Source: Denitromonas sp. (GTDB taxonomy: Bacteria; Pseudomonadota; Gammaproteobacteria; Burkholderiales; Rhodocyclaceae). Taken from it: a stretch of 64,000 nucleotides of DNA. Made by a program: the position numbers and the translations under genes. The stretch is from positions 3,686,001 through 3,750,000 of the forward strand of contig NZ_JAUCBR010000004.1 in the NCBI RefSeq assembly GCF_034676725.1, given 5' to 3'. The notes under the pieces are model-generated. The model saw nothing but the letters and a program-made list of their open reading frames with translations. It did not search any database and was not told where the DNA came from. Positions 46,400-55,826 of the stretch are shown piece by piece (position 1 is the first letter of the stretch; the number at the start of each line of letters is the position of its first letter).

Positions 46400-47461
46400 T
46401 TACTGGCCCAGGCTGGCATAGGCGAGGGGCGTGCCGTCGTGGCTGGTGATGGCAGCGAGCGCGCGGTAGGCCTTGGCCTGAACGGCATCGGGCAGACGGA
46501 CGAAGTTGGCGTGGTTGGCCAGTTCGTCGCCATGCATGAAGGCCCAGGTGAAAAAGCGCAGGGTGGCCACGCCGGCCGTCTCGTCCATGACCTTGGGCAG
46601 CAGCACGAAAGTGCCCATGGTGATCGGCCAACTGGTGCTGCCGGGTTGATCGGTGAGGGTTTGTGAAAAATCACCCTGGCTGTGCCAGGCGCTGGCGTTG
46701 AGCGCGGCGCGGAAGCTGTCGATAGCCGGCGCCACGAACTGCCCGGCGCGGTTCTTCAATGCCACCGTACGCAGGCCGCCATTGAGCACATAAGTGAAGT
46801 CCACATAGCCGATGGCGCCCGGCGTGGCCGTCACCGCGCTGACCACGCCGCCGCTGCCCTTGGCCGGGAGCACGTTGCCCGGCCAGGCGATCAGCGTGTT
46901 GGCGCCGAAGCGGCTGCGCCAGTCTGGACTGACCTTGGCGAGATAGTCGGTGAAGTTGTAGGTCGTGCCCGAGCCGTCGCTGCGCGTGACCACACGGATC
47001 GGCGCCGCCGGCAAGCTGCCCTCGGGGTTGAGGCGGCGGATGGCCGGGTCGTTCCAGTGTGTGACCCGGCCCATGAAGATGTCGGCCAGGGTCGGGCCGT
47101 CGAGGCGCAGCGGCAGCTTGAACTCGGGCAGGTTGATGATGGGTGCGATGCCGCTGACCACGGTCGGGATCACCACCAGACCGTCCCTGGCAAGCGCTTC
47201 GGGCGAGGGAGCGAGGTCGGAGGCGCCAAAGTCGACTTCGCGCGACTGGATGGCCTTGAGGCCTTTTGACGACCCGACCGGCGCGTAGTCGATGGCGCTG
47301 CCGCCACCGTTGGCAAAGGCCTCGGACCAGGCCTGGTACACCAGCTTTGCTGCCGAGGAGCCGGCGCCGCGGATGGCGTGGGGTTCGGCGTGGAGCGGGG
47401 CGCTCAAGCCCAGCAGCGCGGCGATGAGGCAGACGATGGCAATGCGGAAGGTCACGGGCAT
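46400..47461 (-). CDS. pstS: phosphate ABC transporter periplasmic binding protein PstS
   Basis: A 353-residue secreted phosphate-binding protein. The ATG at 47461 is followed by a signal peptide (FRIAIVCLIAALLGLSAPLHA). Phosphate-binding motifs include RGAGSSAAKLVYQAW, GASDLAPS and TRSDGSGTTYNFTDYL. No pstCAB genes are nearby, so the transporter is encoded elsewhere or this is an extra binding protein. A Pho-box-like sequence precedes it. Confidence 0.95.
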   Translation of the reverse strand: MPVTFRIAIVCLIAALLGLSAPLHAEPHAIRGAGSSAAKLVYQAWSEAFANGGGSAIDYAPVGSSKGLKAIQSREVDFGASDLAPSPEALARDGLVVIPTVVSGIAPIINLPEFKLPLRLDGPTLADIFMGRVTHWNDPAIRRLNPEGSLPAAPIRVVTRSDGSGTTYNFTDYLAKVSPDWRSRFGANTLIAWPGNVLPAKGSGGVVSAVTATPGAIGYVDFTYVLNGGLRTVALKNRAGQFVAPAIDSFRAALNASAWHSQGDFSQTLTDQPGSTSWPITMGTFVLLPKVMDETAGVATLRFFTWAFMHGDELANHANFVRLPDAVQAKAYRALAAITSHDGTPLAYASLGQ

Positions 47462-47508
47462 GAAGTCATACGAAAGCGATACGAAGCGCGTGATTCTCGT
47501 GGCACCTT

Positions 47509-47526
47509 GTGACAATTGCGTGACAG
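47509..47526 (-). promoter_or_regulatory. Pho-box-like site upstream of pstS
   Basis: Minus strand CTGTCACGCAATTGTCAC has two 7-bp CTGTCAC/TTGTCAC repeats 11 bp apart, matching the PhoB box layout (consensus CTGTCAT-N4-CTGTCAT). It lies about 48 bp before the pstS ATG. Confidence 0.65.
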
Positions 47527-47546
47527 CGTCACACAAGGGCCGGCGA

Positions 47547-48620
47547 TCAGCGTACCGCCACGCCCTTGACCTGCGCCCACACAGGCATGCCCGGGCTCAG
47601 GGCGAGCCGTCGCCGCGAATGCTGTGTGATGCGGGCGAGCAGCACCGCATTGCCGACACGCAGGCGGACCAGGCAGTGCCCGGGGGTCGGATCGTCGCTG
47701 ATGTCGATGAGCTCGGCGCGCAGCTGGTTGACGACGCTGCTGTCGCTCGGTGCGCTCATGGCGATGGCGACGTCCCGCGCGGCGACACGGATGCGCGCTT
47801 TGGCGCCGGGCGGGCGGTCGAGGCTGCTGACCAGCAGCTGGCCGCCGTCGAAGTCGAGCCGGGTCAGCTGTTCCTCGGGCAGGTGCTCGGCCACGGTGGC
47901 CTGGACTACCGCGCCGGCGTGCGCGCCATGGGCCAGCGGCAGGTCGCAGCGGGTGAGTATCTCGTTGGTCGGGCCGGCGGCCACGATGCGCCCGGCCGAG
48001 ATCAGCAGCAGGTGGTCGGCGAGCCGGGCCACCTCCTCGATCGAATGGCTGACATACACCACCGGAATGCCCAGGCGTTCGGGCAGCGGCTCGAGGGCGT
48101 CCAGAATGGCGTCGCGACCATCGGCATCGACCGCCGACAGCGGCTCGTCCATCAGCAGCAGCCGGGGCTGTGCCAGCAAGGCGCGGGCAATGGCCACGCG
48201 CTGGCGCTCGCCGCCGGAGAGGGTGGCTGGCCGGCGATCGAGCAGGTGGCCGATGCCGAGCCACGCGACGGCGTCGTCGAACGCGATGGCGCGGGCCGGC
48301 AGCCGCGCCCGCTTCAGCCCGAAGGCCAGGTTGTCGCGGACGCTAAGATGCGCGAACAGGCTGGCTTCCTGGAAGACATAGGCCAGCGGACGGGCGTGCG
48401 TTGGCAGCCGCAGGCCGGCGGTGTCGTCCTGCCAGCGGGTGTCGCCGAGGCGGACCTGCCCGCGTCCGCCGGGCTCCAGGCCGGCGAGCATGCGCAGCAG
48501 CGTTGTCTTGCCCGAACCCGAGGCGCCAAACAGCGCGGTGACGCCGCGGTCAGGCACGGTGGCGGCGGCATGCAAGTGCATCTGCGGCAGGTCGAGTGCG
48601 AGGTCGAAGCTGAGCGTCAT
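47547..48620 (-). CDS. modC: molybdate ABC transporter ATP-binding protein ModC
   Basis: A 357-residue ATPase: Walker A GASGSGKT (about residues 32-39), signature LSGGERQRVAIARAL, Walker B LLLMDEPLSAVD, and a C-terminal TOBE/MOP domain (LTRLDFDGGQLLVSS, ending MPVWAQVKGVAVR) that binds molybdate. Start overlaps modB by 4 bp. Last gene of modABC; pstS follows on the same strand with its own Pho box. Confidence 0.96.
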   Translation of the reverse strand: MTLSFDLALDLPQMHLHAAATVPDRGVTALFGASGSGKTTLLRMLAGLEPGGRGQVRLGDTRWQDDTAGLRLPTHARPLAYVFQEASLFAHLSVRDNLAFGLKRARLPARAIAFDDAVAWLGIGHLLDRRPATLSGGERQRVAIARALLAQPRLLLMDEPLSAVDADGRDAILDALEPLPERLGIPVVYVSHSIEEVARLADHLLLISAGRIVAAGPTNEILTRCDLPLAHGAHAGAVVQATVAEHLPEEQLTRLDFDGGQLLVSSLDRPPGAKARIRVAARDVAIAMSAPSDSSVVNQLRAELIDISDDPTPGHCLVRLRVGNAVLLARITQHSRRRLALSPGMPVWAQVKGVAVR

Positions 48621-49309
48621 CGGTGTGCCTGGCGATCGTTGAGCAGATGCAGGGCCAGCAGGACGGCGAAGGAGAAGGCCAGCAGGCCACCCGCCAGCCA
48701 GTGGGCCTGCGCGTACTCCAGTGCTTCGACATGGTCGTAGATCTGGATGGCGACCACGCGGGTTTCGTTCGGAATGTTGCCGCCGATCATCAGCACCACC
48801 CCGAACTCGCCCACCGTATGGGCGAATCCGAGCACGGTGGCCGTCATGAAGCCGGGGCGGGCCAGTGGCAGCAGCACCGAGAAGAAGGCGTCGATTGGCC
48901 GCGCGCCAAGGGTGGCGGCCACCTCCAGCGGCCGCGGGCCGATGGCGATGAAGGCGTCGCGAATGGGCTGGACGACGAAGGGCAGGGAGTAGATCAGTGA
49001 GCCGACCACCAGACCGGCGAAGCTGAACGGCAGCGCGCCGAGTCCTGCCGCGGCGATCAGGCGGCCCAGCGGGCCGTCCGGCCCCATCGCCACCAGCAGG
49101 TAGAAGCCGAGCACGGTCGGCGGCAGAATCAGCGGCAGTGCCACCAGGGCATTGATGGCGCCCCGCCAGCGAGCACGCGAATGCGCCAGCCACCACGCCA
49201 GCGGGGTGCCGAGCAGGAGCAGCAGCACCGTAGTGGTGGTGGCGAGCTTGAGCGTGAGCCAGATGGCGTCCAGATCGGCCGGGCCGAGCGGGCTCAGCGT
49301 GGCTGTCAT
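48617..49309 (-). CDS. modB: molybdate ABC transporter permease ModB
   Basis: A 230-residue permease with five or six membrane helices and the permease coupling loop (EVAATLGARPIDAFFSVLLP, about residues 129-148). PLVLPPTVLGFYLL-type block ALPLILPPTVLGFYLLVAMG is diagnostic for ModB. The ATG at 49309 overlaps modA by 4 bp. Confidence 0.96.
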   Translation of the reverse strand: MTATLSPLGPADLDAIWLTLKLATTTTVLLLLLGTPLAWWLAHSRARWRGAINALVALPLILPPTVLGFYLLVAMGPDGPLGRLIAAAGLGALPFSFAGLVVGSLIYSLPFVVQPIRDAFIAIGPRPLEVAATLGARPIDAFFSVLLPLARPGFMTATVLGFAHTVGEFGVVLMIGGNIPNETRVVAIQIYDHVEALEYAQAHWLAGGLLAFSFAVLLALHLLNDRQAHR

Positions 49310-50058
49310 TCGAGGTCGTAGCCGTGCTGGCGGATGATCTGGCGGGCCGCGTCGGTCTTCAGGAAGGCCATGAACGCGGCGGCGGCGGGATTGTCGGCGC
49401 CGTGCTTGAGCAGCACCGCACTTTGCCGGATGGGTGGGTGCATGTCGGGTGGCACCAGCCAGGCCGACCCACGCAGCACCGCGCCGTTCTGGCTCACTTG
49501 CGACCAGGCGACAAAACCAAGGGCGGCGTTGCCGGTGGCGACAAATTGAAAGGTCTGGGCGATGTTTTCGCCGCGCACGAGGCGTGGCGTGAGCGCGTCG
49601 GTCAGGCCGAGGTGGGCGATGACGGCGGCGGCGGCGGCGCCGTAGGGGGCGATTTTGGGGTTGGCGATGGCGACGCGGCCGGCAGTGTCGGTGCGCAGGG
49701 CGTCCGGCGTGAGGGTGCGCCCCGGCGCGGCCTGCCACAGGGCGAGGCGCCCGACCGAATAGACAAAACGGCTGCCGGGGACGATGCGATCCTCCGCCTC
49801 GAGCAGGGCCGGGCGCGCTTCGTCGGCGGAGAGGAAAACATCGAAGGGCGCGCCGCGCTGGATCTGGGCGTAGAACTTGCCGGTCGAGCCGGTCGAGATA
49901 CGCAGCTGGTGGCCCGTGGCGGCGGCAAAGACCGGGGCCATGGCTTCGACCGGTTTGGCGAAATTGGCGGCGACCGCAACGGTGAGCTCGCCGGCAAAGG
50001 CGGCAGGCATCATCGCGAGCAGCGCGGCGGCGATCAGGGAGCGGCAGCGTCGAAACAT
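49306..50058 (-). CDS. modA: molybdate-binding periplasmic protein ModA
   Basis: A 250-residue secreted molybdate-binding protein (signal peptide then GELTVAVAANFAKPVEAMAP; motifs STGSTGKFYAQI and GAPFDVFLSAD). The start is set at 50058 (MFRRCRSL), not the in-frame ATG at 50088, because the latter would lie inside the ModE-like operator. First gene of modABC. Confidence 0.95.
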   Translation of the reverse strand: MFRRCRSLIAAALLAMMPAAFAGELTVAVAANFAKPVEAMAPVFAAATGHQLRISTGSTGKFYAQIQRGAPFDVFLSADEARPALLEAEDRIVPGSRFVYSVGRLALWQAAPGRTLTPDALRTDTAGRVAIANPKIAPYGAAAAAVIAHLGLTDALTPRLVRGENIAQTFQFVATGNAALGFVAWSQVSQNGAVLRGSAWLVPPDMHPPIRQSAVLLKHGADNPAAAAFMAFLKTDAARQIIRQHGYDLE

Positions 50059-50072
50059 GGCGAGGGTCGCAC

Positions 50073-50096
50073 CGTTATAGTTTGCCAACTATAACG
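50073..50096. promoter_or_regulatory. ModE-like operator of modABC
   Basis: A 24-bp palindrome, CGTTATAGTT-TGCC-AACTATAACG, with perfect 10-bp arms, 15 bp upstream of the modA ATG. The TATA-containing arms resemble the ModE box, at which molybdate-bound ModE represses modABC. The modE gene is not in the window. The rest of the gap (50097-50329) shows no gene. Confidence 0.75.
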
Positions 50097-50329
50097 CAAA
50101 TCCGTGCGGCGCCGGTGCGATCCACATCAAATTGCCGCTGCGGGGTGTTGCCGGGGGGGCACTCGGGGCGCTCAGGACGTGTGAATAAATCGACTGCGCG
50201 GGCCGACTGCCGCGTTGCTCACGCGCTCACGCAGTGCTTATCGCGTTGATATGTCTCGTCGTTCGCTCGCGTCGCTGCCAAGGCTGGCGCGGCACTCGGC
50301 CCTGCTCGCGACGATGTCTTCACAAGGTC

Positions 50330-50776
50330 TCAGACCTTGTTGCGCATCAGCCGGCCTTTCTCGCGCTCCCACTCGCGGGCCTTCTCGGTCTCGCGCTTGT
50401 CATGCTGTTTCTTGCCCTTGGCCAGGCCGATCGATGCCTTGATCCGGCCTTTTGAGTAGTGTAGGTCCAGCGGCACCAGCGTGTAGCCGGCGCGTTCGAC
50501 CTGGCCAATCAGGCGGTCGATCTGGTTGGCGTGCAGCAGCAGTTTGCGGGTACGCACCGGCTCGGCATGGATGTGGGTCGATGCTGAGGTGAGCGGGGTG
50601 ATGTGCATGCCGAGGATGAAGATTTCGCCATCACGGATCAGTACGTAGGCTTCCTTGATGTTGGCGCGACCGGCGCGGATTGCCTTGACCTCCCAGCCCT
50701 CGAGCACGAGGCCGGCTTCGACCTTCTCCTCGATGAAGTAGTCGTGAAAGGCTTTGCGATTGTCGATGATGCTCAT
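50330..50776 (-). CDS. smpB: SsrA-binding protein SmpB
   Basis: A 148-residue tmRNA partner for ribosome rescue. It starts MSIIDNRKAFHDYFIEEKVE, includes the conserved GWEVKAIRAGRANIKEAYV, and ends with the basic tail REWEREKGRLMRNKV that mimics mRNA. The start at 50776 leaves out six upstream codons without family support. Divergent from ratA, the usual order. A 19-nt inverted repeat (50322-50340) covers the stop codon. Confidence 0.97.
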   Translation of the reverse strand: MSIIDNRKAFHDYFIEEKVEAGLVLEGWEVKAIRAGRANIKEAYVLIRDGEIFILGMHITPLTSASTHIHAEPVRTRKLLLHANQIDRLIGQVERAGYTLVPLDLHYSKGRIKASIGLAKGKKQHDKRETEKAREWEREKGRLMRNKV

Positions 50777-50856
50777 GACGTCCCGGTCGGCCACTGCGGC
50801 CCGCTTGCGGTAAAATCGAGCATTCTAGCAGTTCCCCACTCTTGCGCTCCCGACAC

Positions 50857-51294
50857 ATGGCTGCCGTCAAAAAAGTTGTTCTGATCGAATTTACCCCTGC
50901 CCAGATGTTCGCGCTGGTCGACCAGGTCGAGGACTATCCGAAGTTCCTGCCCTGGTGCGGCGGGACGGAGCTGATCGAACGCACCGACACGCTCACCGCG
51001 GCCACGCTGCACATCAACTACCACGGCATCAAGGCGCATTTTTCGACCGAGAACAGCAAGCTGCCGCCGCGGGAGATGCATATCCGCCTCAAGGAGGGAC
51101 CGTTCGAGCACCTCGATGGGGGCTGGGTCTTCACCCCGCTGGGCGAGACGGCGTGCAAGGTCGAGTTCAGCCTCAACTACCAGTTTGCCAGCCGCCTGCT
51201 CGAGAAGGTGCTGGGGCCGGTCTTCAATCATATTGCCAATACCTTCGTCGACGCCTTTGTCAAGCGCGCCGGCCAGGTCTATCGGAGCGCCTGA
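50857..51294 (+). CDS. ratA: RatA/COQ10-like START-domain protein
   Basis: A 145-residue polyketide cyclase/START protein of the RatA family: N-terminus KKVVLIEFTPAQMFALVDQV, then VEDYPKFLPWCGG-type DYPKFLPWCGGTEL, and VFNHIANTFVDAFVKRA near the end. The family includes a ribosome-subunit-association inhibitor in E. coli and ubiquinone-binding COQ10 proteins. Conserved divergent neighbour of smpB and followed after 4 bp by the RnfH family gene. Confidence 0.92.
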   Translation: MAAVKKVVLIEFTPAQMFALVDQVEDYPKFLPWCGGTELIERTDTLTAATLHINYHGIKAHFSTENSKLPPREMHIRLKEGPFEHLDGGWVFTPLGETACKVEFSLNYQFASRLLEKVLGPVFNHIANTFVDAFVKRAGQVYRSA

Positions 51295-51298
51295 TTTC

Positions 51299-51637
51299 AT
51301 GAGCGGACAGATTTCCGTTGAAGTGGTGTACGCCCTGCGCGAGCGTCAGGATGTGGTGCCGGTCAAGGTGCCTGAAGGCGCCACGGCGCAGGATGCGATC
51401 GAGGCCTCGGGCCTGCTGGCGAAACATCCGGAGATTGATCTGTCGGGCGCCAACAAGGTGGGCATTTACGCCAAGCTGGCCCCGCTGTCGACGGTATTGC
51501 GTGAGCGCGATCGCGTCGAGATCTACCGCCCGTTGATTGCCGATCCGAAAGAAGTGCGCCGCAAGCGGGCCAAGGAAGGCAAGGTGATGAAGAAGGGCGG
51601 TGGCGACGACGGCGGGAGCGCGGAAGAGGGGCAGTGA
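51299..51637 (+). CDS. RnfH family protein (RatB)
   Basis: A 112-residue ubiquitin-like fold protein (UPF0125): starts MSGQISVEVVYALRERQ, with VGIYAKLAPLSTVLRERDRV and RVEIYRPLIADPKEVRRKRA, the family signature at the end of the domain. Coupled to ratA by a 4-bp gap. The genuine function is unresolved; the name comes from proximity to Rnf genes elsewhere. Confidence 0.92.
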   Translation: MSGQISVEVVYALRERQDVVPVKVPEGATAQDAIEASGLLAKHPEIDLSGANKVGIYAKLAPLSTVLRERDRVEIYRPLIADPKEVRRKRAKEGKVMKKGGGDDGGSAEEGQ

Positions 51638-51727
51638 GCCGGCGCCGGATCTGGCGGTTCCGCGGTTATCTGGTTTCCCGCTCGCCAGACAGGTACGGCG
51701 TGCGGTCTGCAGGACGGATCGAGGCCA

Positions 51728-51755
51728 TGAAAAAGGCCTCGGGTATCGAGGCCTT
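51728..51755 (-). terminator. rho-independent terminator after the DUF4124 gene
   Basis: Minus-strand hairpin with arms AAGGCCTCG/CGAGGCCTT (51755-51747 and 51741-51733) and a 5-nt loop, followed by TTTTTC. It sits 38 bp past the stop codon at 51794, and as a stem could also serve the RnfH transcript. Confidence 0.85.
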
Positions 51756-51793
51756 CATGTCGAGCGTGCTGCGTCTGTCGAGCGTGCTGCGGA

Positions 51794-52276
51794 CTAGTTG
51801 CAGACCTGGTTCATGATGTCGCGGGTGCGGGCGATTTCTTCGGCCCGGCCGGCATCGTCGAGCACTTCGCGTTCGCCGGCGCTGTTCATGCGCTGCACCC
51901 GGCCGCCGCTCTCGAGCAGTTTGAGTTGTGTGGTGGCCTGCTCGCAGGCTTCTTTCTTGCGCCGTGCCTGCTCGGCCTCTTCATTGGCCTTGGCGGCGGC
52001 GTCAGCCTGCTCGGCCTTGCGCTTGGCGAAATCGGCGTTCTTCTCCGCCCAGGTGGTGGGCGCGTCCGAGGTGCTCTGCGCCGCGCCGCCGGCGCTCTGG
52101 GTGCTTGGCTTGGGTGCCGAGGTTCGGATGCCGGTCGGCTTGGCGTCGATGCCGGCCGGTGGCGTGTCGGAAAAATGGCGCTTTCCGTTGGCGTCGGTCC
52201 ATTCATAGACCTGGCCGGCCCAGGCGATGCTGGAGGCCATGGCAAGAAACAGCAGAGGGAGGCGGAGTCGTCGCAT
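51794..52276 (-). CDS. secreted DUF4124 protein
   Basis: A 160-residue exported protein: signal peptide (LRLPLLFLAMASSIAWA), then the DUF4124 start QVYEWTDANGKRHFSDTPP (about residues 21-39), a Ser/Ala/Thr linker, and a long charged coiled-coil (AEQADAAAKANEEAEQARRK) ending MNQVCN. DUF4124 proteins are common in gammaproteobacteria and betaproteobacteria without a known function. Divergent from guaB. Confidence 0.85.
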   Translation of the reverse strand: MRRLRLPLLFLAMASSIAWAGQVYEWTDANGKRHFSDTPPAGIDAKPTGIRTSAPKPSTQSAGGAAQSTSDAPTTWAEKNADFAKRKAEQADAAAKANEEAEQARRKKEACEQATTQLKLLESGGRVQRMNSAGEREVLDDAGRAEEIARTRDIMNQVCN

Positions 52277-52461
52277 TGCGTTCAGGCCTTGCAGAGCTGT
52301 GTGTGCAACATCTCGCCCGTCGCGGGCGATCGATGCCATTGTAATCGGATCTGGCGGCATTGCCTGAAAATCAGGGCATCCGGTGTCAATGGCGGCCCTG
52401 CGCGGCATCGCGGATGGCCGACTGGCACACCCGTTGTTCGAAATCGCGAGCAAAGCAACTA

Positions 52462-52490
52462 TCTACAGAGCGCCGATCCATCTGTATAAT
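52462..52490 (+). promoter_or_regulatory. guaB promoter
   Basis: Perfect -10 TATAAT at 52485-52490 with -35-like TCTACA at 52462-52467 (17-bp spacing), 27 bp before the guaB ATG. Nothing else is seen in the 52277-52461 gap. Confidence 0.7.
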
Positions 52491-52517
52491 ACGGATTTGG
52501 TTGAAAGGATTAAAGCC

Positions 52518-53978
<1,461 letters not shown>

Positions 53979-53996
53979 TCCGCGTCCTGCACGCAC

Positions 53997-54020
53997 AAGG
54001 CGGCCGCGGCCGCCTTTTTT
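53997..54020 (+). terminator. rho-independent terminator of guaB
   Basis: Palindrome GGCGGCCGCGGCCGCC with flanking AA/TT followed by six T residues, 18 bp after the guaB stop and only 24 bp before the guaA start. Some read-through or a separate guaA promoter is needed. Confidence 0.85.
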
Positions 54021-54043
54021 CCATTCTCAGCTGAGCGAAAAAC

Positions 54044-55606
54044 ATGGCGCATCAGAAAATTCTCATTCTTGACTTCGGCTCCCAGTTCACCCAGTTGATC
54101 GCGCGCCGGGTCCGCGAACAACAGGTGTATTGCGAGATTCATCCCTGCGATGTGGCCGATGACTTCCTGCGCAGTTTCGGCGCGGACGGCATCATCCTCT
54201 CGGGCGGGCCGAACTCGGTCTATAGCGAAATCATGAATGCGCCGCAGCTGGTGTTCGAGCTGGGCAAGCCGGTGCTGGGCATTTGCTATGGCATGCAGAC
54301 CATGGCGGCGCAGCTCGGCGGCAAGGTGGAGGGCTCCGACACCCGGGAATTCGGTTATGCCGAAGTGCGCGCGCAGGGGCATTCGAAGCTCTTCGACGGC
54401 ATCCAGGACCGCAGCAACGACAAGGGCCATGGCCTGCTCGACGTATGGATGAGCCACGGTGACAAGGTCACCGAATTGCCACCGGGCTTCCGCCTGATCG
54501 GCAGCAACCCGTCGACCCCGATCGCCGCCATGGCGGACGAGGAGCGCGGCTTCTATGGCGTGCAGTTCCACCCCGAGGTAACCCACACCCTCAAGGGCAA
54601 GGAGATCATCACCCGCTTCGTGCACGACATCTGCGGCTGCGGCCATGACTGGAACATGCCCGACTATGTGTCCGAGGCGGTGGCGGCCATCCGCGAGCAG
54701 GTCGGCGACGAAGAGGTCATCCTCGGGCTGTCCGGCGGCGTGGACTCATCCGTGGCCGCCGCGCTGATCCACCGCGCCATCGGCGACCAGCTCACCTGCG
54801 TGTTCGTGGACAACGGGCTGCTGCGCCTGAATGAAGCCGAGCAGGTGATGCAGACCTTCGGCCGTAACCTCGGCGTCAAGGTCATCCATGTGGATGCCAC
54901 CGAACAGTTCCTCGGCCATCTGGCCGGTGTCAGCGACCCCGAGCAGAAGCGCAAGATCATCGGCCGCGAGTTCGTCGAGGTGTTCCAGGCCGAAGCGGCC
55001 AAGCTGCCCAAGGCGCGCTGGCTGGCGCAGGGCACGATCTATCCGGACGTGATCGAATCGGCCGGCGGCAAGACCAAGAAGGCCCACACCATCAAGAGTC
55101 ACCACAACGTCGGTGGCCTGCCCGAGACGCTCAACCTCAAGCTGCTCGAGCCGCTGCGCGAGCTGTTCAAGGATGAAGTACGCGAGCTGGGCATTGCCCT
55201 CGGCCTGCCGCACGACATGGTTTACCGTCACCCCTTCCCGGGTCCCGGCCTGGGGGTGCGCATCCTCGGCGAGGTCAAGAAGGAGTTTGCCGACCTGCTG
55301 CGCCGCGCCGACGCGATCTTCATCGACGAGCTGCGCGCCGCCGACTGGTACGAAAAGACCTCGCAGGCCTTCGCCGTCTTCCTGCCGGTCAAGAGCGTGG
55401 GCGTGATGGGCGACGGACGCACCTACGAGTATGTGGTTGCCCTGCGCGCCGTGCAGACGCAGGACTTCATGACCGCGCACTGGGCCGAGTTGCCGCATTC
55501 GCTGCTGGCTCGTGTGAGCAACCGCATCATCAATGAAGTGCGCGGCATCAACCGGGTGGTGTATGACATCTCCGGCAAACCGCCCGCGACCATCGAGTGG
55601 GAATAA
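54044..55606 (+). CDS. guaA: GMP synthase (glutamine-hydrolysing)
   Basis: A 520-residue enzyme that aminates XMP to GMP: class I glutamine amidotransferase domain with catalytic Cys in GICYGMQTMAAQLGG, then the ATP-pyrophosphatase domain with P-loop LSGGVDSSVAAAL and the dimerisation domain ending PATIEWE. The 3' end is the known insertion point for several integrative elements, and one follows here. The coding sequence is intact at its C-terminus, so integration recreated it. Confidence 0.98.
   Translation: MAHQKILILDFGSQFTQLIARRVREQQVYCEIHPCDVADDFLRSFGADGIILSGGPNSVYSEIMNAPQLVFELGKPVLGICYGMQTMAAQLGGKVEGSDTREFGYAEVRAQGHSKLFDGIQDRSNDKGHGLLDVWMSHGDKVTELPPGFRLIGSNPSTPIAAMADEERGFYGVQFHPEVTHTLKGKEIITRFVHDICGCGHDWNMPDYVSEAVAAIREQVGDEEVILGLSGGVDSSVAAALIHRAIGDQLTCVFVDNGLLRLNEAEQVMQTFGRNLGVKVIHVDATEQFLGHLAGVSDPEQKRKIIGREFVEVFQAEAAKLPKARWLAQGTIYPDVIESAGGKTKKAHTIKSHHNVGGLPETLNLKLLEPLRELFKDEVRELGIALGLPHDMVYRHPFPGPGLGVRILGEVKKEFADLLRRADAIFIDELRAADWYEKTSQAFAVFLPVKSVGVMGDGRTYEYVVALRAVQTQDFMTAHWAELPHSLLARVSNRIINEVRGINRVVYDISGKPPATIEWE
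55588..55606 (+). other. probable left attachment site (attL) at the 3' end of guaA
   Basis: The last codons of guaA (encoding ATIEWE and the stop) border a tyrosine-integrase gene, as expected for an element that inserts into the guaA 3' end and restores it. I cannot see the matching right-hand copy in this window, so exact core limits are inferred. Confidence 0.45.
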
Positions 55607-55734
55607 ATTATCGTCGTGTCAGGTCGTCCCATGTCGTCCGGTATTCCGGAGAAAAGCAAGCCCTGACAATTGGTTAGCGTCTCATCTGGTCTCAACTCGC
55701 CTCACTAAAGCGCGCCCAAATTGGCGGTATTGGT

Positions 55735-55811
55735 GACGGTATCGAAGAGCCGGCCTTGAACGACCAAAGTTGATACCGTCAAATGCCCTGACGGTATCAG
55801 TGGACGGTATC
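55735..55811. repeat. cluster of GACGGTATC repeats upstream of the integrase
   Basis: The 9-mer GACGGTATC occurs at 55735-55743, 55790-55798 and 55803-55811 and inverted at 55772-55780. The middle two form a perfect 11-bp inverted repeat (55771-55781/55789-55799, 7-nt spacer). Their position between attL and int fits integrase arm-type sites or an operator. Confidence 0.8.
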
Positions 55812-55826
55812 GGTTCGGGGGATGAG

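Noticed and set aside
50086..50088. Upstream ATG as modA start
   Set aside because: It falls inside the ModE-like palindrome and adds ten residues before the signal peptide with no support.
50097..50329. Possible small gene between modA and smpB
   Set aside because: Short frames exist but none has a ribosome-binding site or coding-like composition.
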